Shown here piece by piece: positions 43,155-51,562 of a stretch of DNA of 64,000 nucleotides. Source of the DNA: Bacteroidaceae bacterium (GTDB lineage Bacteria > Bacteroidota > Bacteroidia > Bacteroidales > Bacteroidaceae); assembly GCA_017524545.1 (NCBI GenBank), contig JAFXVN010000041.1, positions 36,687 through 100,686 on the forward strand. Direction: 5' to 3'. The first letter of the stretch is position 1; each line of letters begins with the position of its first letter. Below the pieces are notes generated by a model. That model saw only the letters and a program-made list of their open reading frames with translations, was not told where the DNA came from and ran no database searches. The position numbers and the translations under genes are program-made.

Positions 43155-46100
43155 TTATTTGGGTTTGTTGTCTTTCCCCTGTTTCAGTTTCTCCCGCAGG
43201 AACTTGGCTGTGTAACCGTCCTTGCACTTTGCCACTTCCTCGGGTGTGCCTGCGGCAAGGAGATAGCCTCCGGCATCGCCGCCTTCGGGACCAAGGTCGA
43301 TGATATGGTCGGCACACTTGATGACCTCCAAGTTGTGCTCGATGATGATAATGGTGTGGCCGCGACTGATGAGGGCGTCGAAGGCTGCAAGCAGCTTCTT
43401 GATGTCGTGGAAGTGAAGGCCGGTCGTGGGTTCGTCGAAGATGAAAATGGTTGAAGACCCTACCCGACCTCCCCTTAAAGGGGAGGAGTTGACATTTGTC
43501 GAGCCTTGCTTCTCTCCCTTTAAGGGAGAGTTAGAGAGGGTCTTTGTCCCTAAGTAATAGGCAAGCTTGACGCGCTGGTTCTCGCCGCCAGAGAGGGTTG
43601 ACGACGACTGGCCGAGCTTAATATAACCCAAGCCGACGTCCTGAAGGGGCTTGAGCAGGGCGACGATGCGCTTCTGCCCATGCTCTGTGAAGAACTCGAT
43701 GGCCTGATTGATGGTCATATCGAGGATGTCGCAGACATTCTTGTCGTGGAAGCAGACATCGAGGATTTCAGGCTTGAAGCGCTGGCCGTGACAGCTTTCG
43801 CAAGGCAGCACAAGGTCGGCCATGAACTGCATCTCGATGGTGACGGTGCCCTCGCCTTTGCATTCCTCGCAGCGTCCGCCGTCGGTGTTGAAACTAAAAT
43901 AAGCAGCCGTATAACCCATCTGCTGCGAGAGCGGCAGGGAAGCGAAAAGTTTCCTTATCTCATCCCAAGCCTTGACGTAGGTGACAGGATTGGAGCGCGT
44001 GCTCTTGCCGATAGGGTTCTGGTCAACAAATTCAATGGCACTCACCATCTTCATGTCGCCCTCCAAGCGCAGGAACTCGCCCGGACGGTCGGCCACCTCG
44101 TCGAGCTGCCGCTTCATGGCATTGTAGAAGATGTCGCGCACGAGGCTGCTTTTGCCGCTGCCGCTCACGCCTGTCACACAGGTCATTACACCCAATGGGA
44201 AGCGCACATCAATGCCCTTCAGGTTGTTGGCCCGAGCGCCCTTCACCTCGATATAGCTGTTTGACTTGCGGCGGCTCACAGGCAGAGGAATGGTCTCGGT
44301 GCCAGAAAGGAAAGCGAAGGTGTAGCCCCCTCCCCGCTCCCCCTTTGGGGGAGTGCCACATACCCGCTGCCTCATCGCTCCAAGGCACTCCCCCAAAGGG
44401 GGAGCGGGGAGGGGGCTTGGGGGTTGTCCTTGATACACAACCTCACCTCCCAAACGTCCTGCCTCGGGACCAATATCGATGAGCCAGTCTGCTGCACGGA
44501 TTATCTCTTCGTCGTGCTCCACCACAATGACGGTGTTGCCCAAGTCGCGAAGCTGTTTCAAGACCTTGATGAGCCGTTCCGTGTCGCGGCTATGGAGGCC
44601 GATGCTCGGCTCGTCGAGAATATAGAGGCTGCCCACAAGGCTGCTGCCAAGCGAGGTGGCAAGGTTGATGCGCTGGCTCTCACCACCGGAAAGGCTGTTC
44701 GACGGACGGTTCAGCGTCAGATAGCCCAGCCCGACATCCAACAGGTATTGCAGTCGGTTCTTTATTTCCGTGAGGATGCGCTTCGCTATCTGCGCTTCAT
44801 GTTCGTCCAGCTTAAGGTTCTCCACCCACGGCAACAACTCGCTGACCGAGATATTGACCAGTTCTGTGATACTCTTGCCGCCCACCTTCACATAGTTTGC
44901 CTCGGGGCGAAGGCGTGTGCCGTGGCACTTCGGACAAACCGTCTTGCCACGATACCTAGCCAGCATCACACGGTTCTGAATCTTGTACTGCCCCTGCCGC
45001 AGGTAATCGAAGAAAGCATCTATGGAAAGGAGGCCCCACTCCCGCTCCTCGGGGAAGATGCTCCAACTTTCAGGAACGAGACAGCCCCCCACCCAACCTC
45101 TCCCCGAGGAGGGAGGCTTTACTTGTGCCGCGTTCTCCCCTCCTCCTCGGGGGAGGGGTTGGGGGAGGGGGCTTCCGTGCCAGAGCCAGTCCTTCTCCTC
45201 TTGTGTCAGCTCGAAATAAGGCTTGAAGATGGGGAAGCCGCGTTCGGAGTTGAAGCGGATGAACCAGTCCTTCCACTCGCTCATCTTCTCGCCCCGCCAA
45301 CATACGACCGCTCCGTCATAGACGCTCAACGCCGTATTGGGAATGACTATCTGCTCGTCGATGCCGATGACCTTGCCGAAGCCTTCGCATTCGGGACAGG
45401 CTCCTGCTGGGGAATTGAAGGCAAAGAGTTTGTCGGTCGGCTCCTCGAAGGTGATGCCGTCGGCCTCGAAAGAAGTTGAGAAGGTGAAAAGTTGAGAAGG
45501 TAAGAACAGGAGCACTGCTGTGCCGTGTCCTTCGTAGAAAGCTGTCTCGCAGGAATCAACCAGTCGGGCGATGGTGTCGCGGTCGCTGCCAGCCGTCAAA
45601 CGGTCAACAATTAAGGAAACGGAACTATCCTCTTGCTCCTTGCTCCCTGCTCCCTGCTCCTGATAATCCTCAATGCGCATAACTTCGCCATTAGCGAAGA
45701 CTCTCGCGAAACCGCTCTTCCTGTACATCTCAAGCTGCTGTTCGAGGGTGCGCCCCTCTGGAAGACGAATGGGACACATCATCATCAGCTTTGTTCCCGC
45801 CGGTTGGGAGAGCATACACTGCACGACATCCTCCGTCGTGTGTCGCTTCACCTCTTTGCCGCTTATGGGCGAATAGGTATGCCCTACGCGGGCAAACAGC
45901 AATCGCAGGTACTCGTAAATCTCCGTGCTTGTGCCGACCGTGCTTCGCGGGTTGCGGCTCGTCACTTTCTGTTCGATAGCAATGGCTGGCGGAATGCCCT
46001 TGATGTAGTCGCACTCGGGCTTGTTCATCCTGCCGAGGAACTGACGGGCGTAGGCACTTAAGCTCTCCACATAGCGACGCTGCCCCTCGGCATAAAGCGT

Positions 46101-46232
46101 GTCGAAAGCCAAGCTGCTCTTGCCGCTGCCGCTTAGTCCTGTAATAACGACAAGTTTCCCTCGCGGTATTTCAAGACTGATGTTCTTCAGATTATTGACC
46201 CGTGCACCCTTTATTTGTATGCATTCCTCCAT
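43155..46232 (-). CDS. uvrA: UvrABC excinuclease subunit A with repeat-derived inserts
   Basis: 1025-residue damage-recognition ATPase of nucleotide excision repair. Two ABC modules: Walker [14 protein letters not shown] and [13 protein letters not shown]; signatures [20 protein letters not shown] and [20 protein letters not shown]; zinc motifs [20 protein letters not shown] and [20 protein letters not shown]. UvrA is usually about 940 residues. The excess comes from at least four in-frame inserts read from GC-rich or reiterated DNA (about 43448-43547, 44324-44417, 45083-45178, 45630-45664) plus a minor one near 45475-45510. All lie between conserved motifs, so function may be kept. Start ATG 46232 ([17 protein letters not shown]). 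Confidence 0.94.
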   Translation of the reverse strand: MEECIQIKGARVNNLKNISLEIPRGKLVVITGLSGSGKSSLAFDTLYAEGQRRYVESLSAYARQFLGRMNKPECDYIKGIPPAIAIEQKVTSRNPRSTVGTSTEIYEYLRLLFARVGHTYSPISGKEVKRHTTEDVVQCMLSQPAGTKLMMMCPIRLPEGRTLEQQLEMYRKSGFARVFANGEVMRIEDYQEQGAGSKEQEDSSVSLIVDRLTAGSDRDTIARLVDSCETAFYEGHGTAVLLFLPSQLFTFSTSFEADGITFEEPTDKLFAFNSPAGACPECEGFGKVIGIDEQIVIPNTALSVYDGAVVCWRGEKMSEWKDWFIRFNSERGFPIFKPYFELTQEEKDWLWHGSPLPQPLPRGGGENAAQVKPPSSGRGWVGGCLVPESWSIFPEEREWGLLSIDAFFDYLRQGQYKIQNRVMLARYRGKTVCPKCHGTRLRPEANYVKVGGKSITELVNISVSELLPWVENLKLDEHEAQIAKRILTEIKNRLQYLLDVGLGYLTLNRPSNSLSGGESQRINLATSLGSSLVGSLYILDEPSIGLHSRDTERLIKVLKQLRDLGNTVIVVEHDEEIIRAADWLIDIGPEAGRLGGEVVYQGQPPSPLPAPPLGECLGAMRQRVCGTPPKGERGGGYTFAFLSGTETIPLPVSRRKSNSYIEVKGARANNLKGIDVRFPLGVMTCVTGVSGSGKSSLVRDIFYNAMKRQLDEVADRPGEFLRLEGDMKMVSAIEFVDQNPIGKSTRSNPVTYVKAWDEIRKLFASLPLSQQMGYTAAYFSFNTDGGRCEECKGEGTVTIEMQFMADLVLPCESCHGQRFKPEILDVCFHDKNVCDILDMTINQAIEFFTEHGQKRIVALLKPLQDVGLGYIKLGQSSSTLSGGENQRVKLAYYLGTKTLSNSPLKGEKQGSTNVNSSPLRGGRVGSSTIFIFDEPTTGLHFHDIKKLLAAFDALISRGHTIIIIEHNLEVIKCADHIIDLGPEGGDAGGYLLAAGTPEEVAKCKDGYTAKFLREKLKQGKDNKPK
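43448..43547. repeat. Palindromic insert 1 in uvrA
   Basis: Contains CTCCCCTTTAAGGGGAG-type and TCTCCCTTTAAGGGAGA palindromes within a wider inverted arrangement (GACCCT...AGGGTC). It is read in frame as a loop ([10 protein letters not shown] ... [10 protein letters not shown]) just before the carboxy-terminal Walker B region. Confidence 0.8.
44324..44417. repeat. Perfect 34-bp inverted repeat inside uvrA
   Basis: Arms 44324-44357 and 44384-44417 are exact reverse complements over 34 bases, separated by 26 bp. Each arm contains the inner palindrome CTCCCCCTTTGGGGGAG found also after rnfA. It is read in frame as a Pro/Gly-rich loop ([12 protein letters not shown] ... [10 protein letters not shown]). 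Confidence 0.92.
45083..45178. repeat. Palindromic insert 3 in uvrA
   Basis: Two facing elements of AGCCCCC...CCCGAGGAGG form an imperfect inverted repeat of about 35 bp. It is read in frame as [15 protein letters not shown] ... [12 protein letters not shown] in the amino-terminal half of UvrA. Confidence 0.8.
45630..45664. repeat. TTGCTCCTTGCTCCCTGCTCC repeat insert in uvrA
   Basis: A reiterated CTTGCTCC/CCTGCTCC string coding [10 protein letters not shown]. The same repeat type makes an insert in the acyl-ligase fusion (29637-29668). Confidence 0.7.
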
Positions 46233-46252
46233 CTTTTCTGACAAATTTCGCG

Positions 46253-46260
46253 CAAAGATA
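46253..46260 (-). promoter_or_regulatory. -7 box TATCTTTG for uvrA
   Basis: TTTGTATCTTTGCGCG on the minus strand 20 nt upstream of the chosen uvrA ATG; supports the 46232 start. Confidence 0.6.
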
Positions 46261-46356
46261 CAAAAAATAAATGAAAAAAGAAGAATGAAGAATGAAGAAT
46301 TTGCCATCGAACCGATAAATTATGGATTATGAACTATGAATTGTGAATAAAAGTCG

Positions 46357-46364
46357 TACCTTTG
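46357..46364 (+). promoter_or_regulatory. -7 box TACCTTTG for GHL10 copy 2
   Basis: Part of AAAAGTCGTACCTTTGCATC; the ATG follows 7 nt after the box, so the leader is only a few bases. Confidence 0.6.
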
Positions 46365-46371
46365 CATCATT

Positions 46372-47853
46372 ATGAGACAAAAACTGCTTTTTATGTTGCT
46401 CCTTGTGGCAGCAACAATGATGGGACAAAATCCCAAGAGAGAGTTCCGTGGGGCTTGGATTCAGGCCGTCAACGGACAGTTTCAGAACATGGGGCGCGAC
46501 CGTATGCAGGCGATGCTTACGAGCCAGCTCAACGACTTGCAAAAGGACGGCATCAACGCCATCTTTTTCCAAGTGCGCGTGGAGGGCGATGCCCTATACC
46601 CAAGCCAGTTGGAGCCATGGAGCCGCTACCTGACAGGTCAGCAGGGACTGTCCCCTAACCCTTACTGGGATCCACTGGAGTGGATGATTGGGCAATGCCA
46701 TGCCCGAGGGATGGAACTGCACGCCTGGATTAATCCCTATCGAGCCAAGACGAAGGGAACGACGGCCTTAGCAGCGAACCACGAATACTCACGCCACCCT
46801 GACCGTTTCTTCAACTACGACGGACTTTTCATCTTCGACCCCGGACTTCCCGAGAACCGCGACTATATCTGTCAGGTGGTGCGCGACATCGTGACCCGCT
46901 ACAACGTGGACGGCATCCACATCGATGACTACTTCTATCCCTACCCTGTTCCCGGCCTTGACATTCCCGACGACGCTTCCTACAATGCCTACGGAGGCGG
47001 AATGAACCGAGGCGACTGGCGCCGTCAAAACGTCAACAAGTTCATGCAGCAGCTGTGCCAGACAATTCGCAAGACGAAGCCGTGGGTGAAGTTCGGCGTT
47101 TCGCCCTTCGGCATCTACCGCAACCAGCGCAACGACCCCAATGGCAGTGCTACGAACGGTTTGCAGAACTACGACGACCTCTATGCCGACGTTTTGGAAT
47201 GGGTGCGCCAAGGCTGGGTTGACTACAACATTCCGCAGATTTACTGGGAGATTGGCAACTCGTCAGCCGATTACGAGACATGCATCCGCTGGTGGAGCAC
47301 CAATGCCGGCCAGCGTCCGCTCTACATCGGTCAGGACGTAAACCGCACGGTCAAATATGCCGACCCTGTTAACCCCAACCAGCATCAGATGCAACGCAAG
47401 TATCAGATGCAACGCACCTTGCCAGGCATCCAGGGCAGTTGCCAATGGTATGCCTCTGCCGTCTGCGAGAACCCTGGTGGCTATCAGGACATCTTGCGCC
47501 AGCAATTCCACAGCACCCCTGCCCTGCAACCCCTGATGCCTTGGATTGACCGTAAAGCTCCTGGCAAGCCTCGCAAGACGGCCATCGTCTGGACAGAAGA
47601 CGGACCAATGCTCTTCTGGACAGCCCCCAAGGGAAAGACAGAGATGGACAAAGCACAGCAGTATGTTGTCTATCGCTTTGGCCCGAAGGAAAAGGTGAAC
47701 CTCAACGACGCTTCGCACATCCTGTGCATCACCAAAGAGACCATGCTTCCGCTCTCCTATCAGGGAGGAAACACGAAGTACACCTATGTTGTTACAGCCC
47801 TCGACCGCTTGCAGAACGAGTCGAAAGCCGTCAGGAAGAAGGTGAAGCTGTGA
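46372..47853 (+). CDS. GHL10/YddW-family glycosyl hydrolase-like secreted protein, copy 2
   Basis: 493-residue exported protein (signal about 1-20). GHL10 barrel segments: KREFRGAWIQAVNGQFQNMG, INAIFFQVRVEGDALYPSQL, GMELHAWINPYRAK, YNVDGIHIDDYFYPYPVPGL (likely catalytic acids) and KFGVSPFGIYRNQRNDPNGS, then a carboxy-terminal fibronectin-like domain (TKYTYVVTALDRLQNESKAV). The second half is duplicated at 49707-50373. It is followed by a DUF45 metallopeptidase that overlaps its stop. Confidence 0.92.
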   Translation: MRQKLLFMLLLVAATMMGQNPKREFRGAWIQAVNGQFQNMGRDRMQAMLTSQLNDLQKDGINAIFFQVRVEGDALYPSQLEPWSRYLTGQQGLSPNPYWDPLEWMIGQCHARGMELHAWINPYRAKTKGTTALAANHEYSRHPDRFFNYDGLFIFDPGLPENRDYICQVVRDIVTRYNVDGIHIDDYFYPYPVPGLDIPDDASYNAYGGGMNRGDWRRQNVNKFMQQLCQTIRKTKPWVKFGVSPFGIYRNQRNDPNGSATNGLQNYDDLYADVLEWVRQGWVDYNIPQIYWEIGNSSADYETCIRWWSTNAGQRPLYIGQDVNRTVKYADPVNPNQHQMQRKYQMQRTLPGIQGSCQWYASAVCENPGGYQDILRQQFHSTPALQPLMPWIDRKAPGKPRKTAIVWTEDGPMLFWTAPKGKTEMDKAQQYVVYRFGPKEKVNLNDASHILCITKETMLPLSYQGGNTKYTYVVTALDRLQNESKAVRKKVKL

Positions 47854-48359
47854 AAAGATTTACGCCTGAGACGCGCATTGATGCAGAGGACTTCCGGCTG
47901 AGGTTCGAGCAGAAAGATGTGTCGTACGTAAGGGCAGAAATGGACGAGACCGGCATCGTTTGCTATTACGAGTCGGCAGAACTCTTTGCAGATGCAGACA
48001 TTCAGGCTTGGATTACGAAGACGCTGGAAGCCTTTGCCCGCAAGCGTGTCAAAGCAAGACTTGTGCCACGCCTCCTCAATATGGCTAAAGAACGAGGCCT
48101 CAACGTCAACAATGTCAAGGTCTCATCGGCAAAAGGCCGTTGGGGCAGTTGCAGTTCAAAGGGCAACATCAACCTCTCCCTCTATCTTGTGCTCCTTCCC
48201 CGTCACCTTCAGGACTACGTCTTGCAGCACGAACTGACACACCTCATCGAGATGAACCACAGCCCCCGCTTCTGGGCACGCCTCGACGAGGTATGCGACG
48301 GCAAAGCCAAAGCCCTTCGAAAGGAAATGAGAGGCTACAACACGTCGTTTCTAGCTTAA
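47850..48359 (+). CDS. DUF45/YgjP-like (M48-type) metallopeptidase
   Basis: 169 residues. VSSAKGRWGSCSSKGNINLS and the zinc motif LQHELTHLIEMNHSPRFW (HExxH plus a downstream His) identify the YgjP/SprT-like WLM metallopeptidase family. I chose GTG 47850, which overlaps the preceding stop (GTGA) and implies coupling to the GHL10 gene. The usual amino-terminal beta domain is short here. Target unknown; probably cytoplasmic, as no signal peptide is present. Confidence 0.85.
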   Translation: MKRFTPETRIDAEDFRLRFEQKDVSYVRAEMDETGIVCYYESAELFADADIQAWITKTLEAFARKRVKARLVPRLLNMAKERGLNVNNVKVSSAKGRWGSCSSKGNINLSLYLVLLPRHLQDYVLQHELTHLIEMNHSPRFWARLDEVCDGKAKALRKEMRGYNTSFLA

Positions 48360-48449
48360 AGTTTTATTTTGCAAGCATAGGCAGAACAGACTTACAGAGA
48401 CTTAACAAAATCAAAGCAGAACCACAACGTTTCGCCCGATAGCCTCACC

Positions 48450-49187
48450 TCAACGGATTGCTTTCTTTGGCATTTGTTGTATAATCTTACCTTGCAGCAT
48501 TTTTCCGTTTGCATGTTTGTTTCTCTTAATGCCATCACTGCCCCATGTCCCCCATTGCTTAAAAAAGAATGCCGAACCTTGAGATTCTACTTGCTGTTTA
48601 ATGTTAACAGCCCATTCCTGTTTCATTGGTCTGGCTTTGGGTCCGCTCTCACCTCCGACTATTACCCAATCTATGCCTACGAGGTTTATATCTCCCAAAT
48701 CCTCTATCAACGGCTCGCATGACAGGAACTTAACCGAAGCATTCAAATGGCGCAGATGGTCTATTCTGTATTTTGTCGCTTGACATTCCACGGTAACACC
48801 TAACCACACGTTTCGAGGTATAGTCCGCGTTTTGAAATACTCTTCCATCCGTTCAGCGCGTTTTGTCAGGATTTGATAACGGTGTTGAGGAGTCTGTATA
48901 ATAGTATTCATTACTTCATCGACAAACTCATAAGGAACTCCCTCATGGAAGATGTCACTCATAGAGCAGACGAAGATATTATGCGATTTGTTCCATTTTA
49001 GAGGTTCTTGCAAATCGTCCTCATGCAAAGCCAGCTCAAATCCATGTTGGTATTTCTCCAACCCCATAGCCTTCAGACGTCGTGCCATCACTTCAGCATA
49101 GCAATGTGCGCAACCTGCCGACTTCTTAGTGCAACCCGTTATGGGATTCCACGTCTTGTCCGTCCATTCTATTTTAGTCGTCCTCAT
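48450..49187 (-). CDS. DUF5131 (phage Gp37/Gp68-like) three-Cys-motif protein
   Basis: 245 residues starting KIEWTDKTWNPITGCTKKSA, with three cysteines in GCTKKSAGCAHCYAE, the signature of the PF07505 Gp37/Gp68 family. This is a divergent radical-SAM-like barrel often paired with the three-Cys-motif partner TcmP. Other markers: FVCSMSDIFHEGVP, RYQILTKRAERM, VIVGGESGPKARPM. The start overlaps the end of the decayed tcmP (ATGA). The pair is frequent in phages and defence islands and its function is unknown. AT-richer than the neighbouring core genes. Confidence 0.88.
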   Translation of the reverse strand: MRTTKIEWTDKTWNPITGCTKKSAGCAHCYAEVMARRLKAMGLEKYQHGFELALHEDDLQEPLKWNKSHNIFVCSMSDIFHEGVPYEFVDEVMNTIIQTPQHRYQILTKRAERMEEYFKTRTIPRNVWLGVTVECQATKYRIDHLRHLNASVKFLSCEPLIEDLGDINLVGIDWVIVGGESGPKARPMKQEWAVNIKQQVESQGSAFFFKQWGTWGSDGIKRNKHANGKMLQGKIIQQMPKKAIR

Positions 49188-49578
49188 AATCCTCGTTTCT
49201 TCTTAATAATCTGACTCGCAATCTTAATTGCAGTTTGATTGTTTGATGCACATGCGAAGTGAAAAATTGGTGTGTTCCTTGTATTGTACAACACCAATGG
49301 TTTTTCGGTTACATAACCAAATATCGTTTTAAGCTGTTCTATATACAGTTCCGCAATCTTCTCAATGGGTTTCTTCACTTTCTCTATGATTTCCGTTTCA
49401 CCAAACAGCGTATCGAGTTTCTTTTTCTTATAAAAATAGTCTTTCAAGAAGTCCTCATCTTTTCCAAAGAAAGATGTCAACCTTTCGGCATGAGTGAGTT
49501 CACACTTCCGCCCCAAGATGATGATTCACAAGCCATCAATCCGCCTTGTTCTTCTATGTGATTATATGTTTCGCTCAT
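49184..49578 (-). pseudogene. tcmP: Decayed three-Cys-motif partner gene (tcmP remnant)
   Basis: The promoter-proximal frame (ATG 49578) reads MSETYNHIEEQGGLMACESS and stops after 33 codons. A second frame from about 49525 reads the carboxy-terminal portion (HAERLTSFFGKDEDFLKDYF ... TPIFHFACASNNQTAIKIAS), which matches the end of TcmP (P-x-YHL-x-FAS-like). TcmP is normally about 250-300 residues, so the central catalytic-like part is missing. A deletion plus frame change is the simplest explanation. Its partner DUF5131 gene is intact. Confidence 0.6.
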
Positions 49579-49598
49579 ACCATTTATCTTTTCGTTTG

Positions 49599-49606
49599 CA
49601 AAGTTA
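49599..49606 (-). promoter_or_regulatory. -7 box TAACTTTG for the tcmP remnant/DUF5131 unit
   Basis: TAACTTTGCAAACG on the minus strand, 20 nt upstream of ATG 49578. The promoter survives although its first gene is broken. Confidence 0.5.
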
Positions 49607-49706
49607 ATCAATTATTTCGAAAAGTACTATAGAATCATCTTTTAAAATTATTACTGTCCGCTAAAAATCTTGGGGGCTTTCAGCAATCTCTAATTTCTCG
49701 GACAGC

Positions 49707-50373
49707 CGATGTGCTGGAATGGGTGCGACAGGGATGGGTGGACTACAACATCCCGCAGATTTATTGGGAGATAGGCAACAAGGCTGCCGACTATGAGACG
49801 CTCATCCATTGGTGGAGCAAACATGCTGGACAGCGTCCTGTCTTCGTCGGACAAGATGTTCAGCGCACGGTCAAGTTCACCGACCCCAACAATCCTTCCC
49901 AGCACCAGATGAACCGCAAGTACCAGTTGCAACGTTCTCTGCCCGGGATTGAAGGCAGTTGCCAATGGTATGCTGCTGCCGTTTGCGAGAATCCCGGCAA
50001 CTATCAGGAAATGTTGCGCCAGCAGTACCACAGCTCGCTGGCCCTCCAACCTCTCATGCCTTGGATTGACGGCCAAGCTCCGGGCAAGCCTCGCAAAACG
50101 GCTGTCATCTGGACAGAGGACGGTCCCGTTCTCTTTTGGACAGCTCCGAAGGCTAAGAGTGTCATGGACGAAGCCTGCCAGTATGTTGTCTACCGCTTTG
50201 CCAAGGGCGAGAAGGTGAACCTCAACGATGCATCGAAGATTCTCTGCTTCACTCGCGACACGATGCTTCCCCTCAACTATCAAGGTGGCAAGACGAAGTA
50301 CACCTACGTCGTCACAGCTCTCGACCGTCTGCAGAACGAGTCGAAGGCTGTCAAGAAGAAGGTGAAGCTGTAG
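49707..50373 (+). pseudogene. Truncated duplicate of GHL10 copy 2 (carboxy-terminal half)
   Basis: About 220 codons aligning with the second half of the 46372 gene from DVLEWVRQGWVDYNIPQIYW to the stop (SKAVKKKVKL), with many synonymous and some amino-acid differences, so an old duplication. Homology begins abruptly at GCCGATGTGCTGG (49706) after unrelated sequence. No signal peptide, barrel amino half or ribosome site remains; the GTG at 49711 is only a nominal start. Confidence 0.8.
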
Positions 50374-50575
50374 CCCAAGATGCTTCTCTATTCACGACAA
50401 GGAGCTGGGAAACATTGCCGTGACCGTGAATGCGCGGTCACGACAATTTGTCTTACGCTACAAAGACGGTCGTACAGTTCAACCAGTCATTCCTCCCTAC
50501 GGGAACAGCGACCGCTGGTTCATCTTCTGTCAGGCCATAGAGCTGATAGACAAGGTGGTCGATTTCTGCTTCTAA
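50366..50575 (+). pseudogene. Fragment resembling the amino-terminal domain of a DUF45 metallopeptidase
   Basis: An open frame immediately after the truncated GHL10 copy reads FSIHDKELGNIAVTVNARSR then QFVLRYKDGRTVQPVIPP, like the beta domain that precedes HELTH in YgjP-type proteins. After this it runs into unrelated residues and stops. As the intact GHL10 copy 2 is also followed by a DUF45 gene, the duplicated unit probably spanned both genes and was truncated at each end. No convincing start codon. Confidence 0.4.
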
Positions 50576-50612
50576 CGCGGAAGTGTCTGTGTTATAATTG
50601 ATTTGTTTTTAC

Positions 50613-50708
50613 TTCAGGCCGCTCCACGAATCATCCGTCAGCTTGTGCTCGATGATGTAGTCGCGAAGTCTCGTCCGCCAGACCTTGTTCTACAAGAAAT
50701 ACTTCATC
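50613..50708 (-). pseudogene. Short relic with an in-frame nonsense codon
   Basis: On the minus strand the sequence reads MKYFL, a TAG, then NKVWRTRLRDYIIEHKLTDD and SWSGLK before a normal stop. One changed base (AAG to TAG) would give a 32-residue protein. No family recognised; it may be the 3' end of a lost gene. Confidence 0.3.
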
Positions 50709-50737
50709 ATTCATAGTGTTATTCCAAGAAAAAGCCG

Positions 50738-50745
50738 TACCTTTG
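50738..50745 (+). promoter_or_regulatory. -7 box TACCTTTG abutting the orphan nuclease start
   Basis: AAAAGCCGTACCTTTGCATC ends directly before ATG 50750; only 4 nt separate the box and the start codon. Confidence 0.6.
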
Positions 50746-50749
50746 CATC

Positions 50750-51235
50750 ATGGAATTGGATAAAGACTTCATTGTAGACGAAATATACGGAGGCAGACTG
50801 CTCATCAGCGTCAGGGCAGACCAACGAGAGTTGGCCAGCAATATCCGCGCAGCTCGTGCCATCCTCAATTCTTTTCCTGACACATATATCATTATCAACG
50901 CCCACACGATAGAACTTGGTCACAAAAACCCCGAATATACTATCGATAGTCATCTTGGCGACCGCAAGGGGATTATGTCGGAAAAAGGAGTGACGGCCGG
51001 TTTCAAGTCAGCAAAGAAACAAGGTTGCAAGATTGTGGTAATCGATTTGGACGAACACATCTGGCAGGTACGGCCCTTTGAACTTTCTAAATACATCTCA
51101 CGCAGGAAGGCTGATTTTGTGAATGGCTTGATGGAGGCTTGTTATATAGTTTTCGATGGTGAAGCCGTAGTCGTGAATGCAAAAGACCAGACTCGTCGGG
51201 AGATAGAATCCATTATAGAAGAATTAAAGCCGTAG
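50750..51235 (+). CDS. CdiA-CT-like (BECR-fold) predicted nuclease domain protein
   Basis: 161 residues, no signal peptide. The layout YGGRLLISVRADQRELASNI ... AARAILNSFPDTYIIINAH ... IDSHLGDRKGI ... AKKQGCKIVVIDLDEHIW resembles the tRNA-nuclease toxin domain found at the ends of CdiA and phage MuF proteins (GG-R-x-S start, central D-x-K, QGC-x-VV core). Here it stands alone with its own promoter and a terminator. No immunity gene is obvious next to it. Confidence in the fold is moderate; activity is inference. Confidence 0.6.
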   Translation: MELDKDFIVDEIYGGRLLISVRADQRELASNIRAARAILNSFPDTYIIINAHTIELGHKNPEYTIDSHLGDRKGIMSEKGVTAGFKSAKKQGCKIVVIDLDEHIWQVRPFELSKYISRRKADFVNGLMEACYIVFDGEAVVVNAKDQTRREIESIIEELKP

Positions 51236-51254
51236 GTACTCGACCCACGGCTTT
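51226..51254 (+). terminator. Hairpin overlapping the stop of the orphan nuclease
   Basis: AAAGCCGT and ACGGCTTT pair across a 13-nt loop in which GG and CC can extend the stem. The stop codon lies within the left arm region. An AT-rich tail follows. Confidence 0.55.
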
Positions 51255-51562
51255 AAATAAATCGACGGTTGCGGAGCTTGATGTTATCGCGCCTATATGC
51301 AACTCTCATCTGGGTGCAAAAGTACAGACTTATTTCCTATCTCCCAAACATTTCCGACATTATTTTCCGAAACATGCCGATTTTGCTATTCATTGTTTGC
51401 AAGATCATCCATCTTACATCTTTCTATTTCGCATAATAAACCCCGAAAGTTTTTGTCTAACTTTCGGGGTTCACTTCACAATTAGGCACATCCTCTTTTT
51501 CTTTTTCTTAGTTATTACCTTCTACAATTTTTATTTGCTTTACTCCCAATAGCATCATTTAC
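51236..51562. other. 327-bp gap between convergent units: terminators only
   Basis: The gap separates the orphan nuclease from the end of the minus-strand cassette. Apart from the two hairpins it contains no open frame with recognisable features. Confidence 0.5.
51439..51471. terminator. Strong hairpin terminator at the end of the 51.6-59.9 kb cassette
   Basis: AACCCCGAAAGT and ACTTTCGGGGTT form a perfect 12-bp stem with a 9-nt T-rich loop. It lies about 90 nt past the last cassette gene and can act on both strands. Confidence 0.75.

Noticed and set aside
44424-45479. Plus-strand open frame opposite uvrA
   Set aside because: Antisense shadow of conserved uvrA codons and the GC-rich inserts; no independent features.
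46233-46307. Upstream in-frame extension of uvrA
   Set aside because: It crosses the -7 box and AAGAATGAAGAATGAAG repeats; UvrA proteins begin at MEECIQIKG-like sequence.
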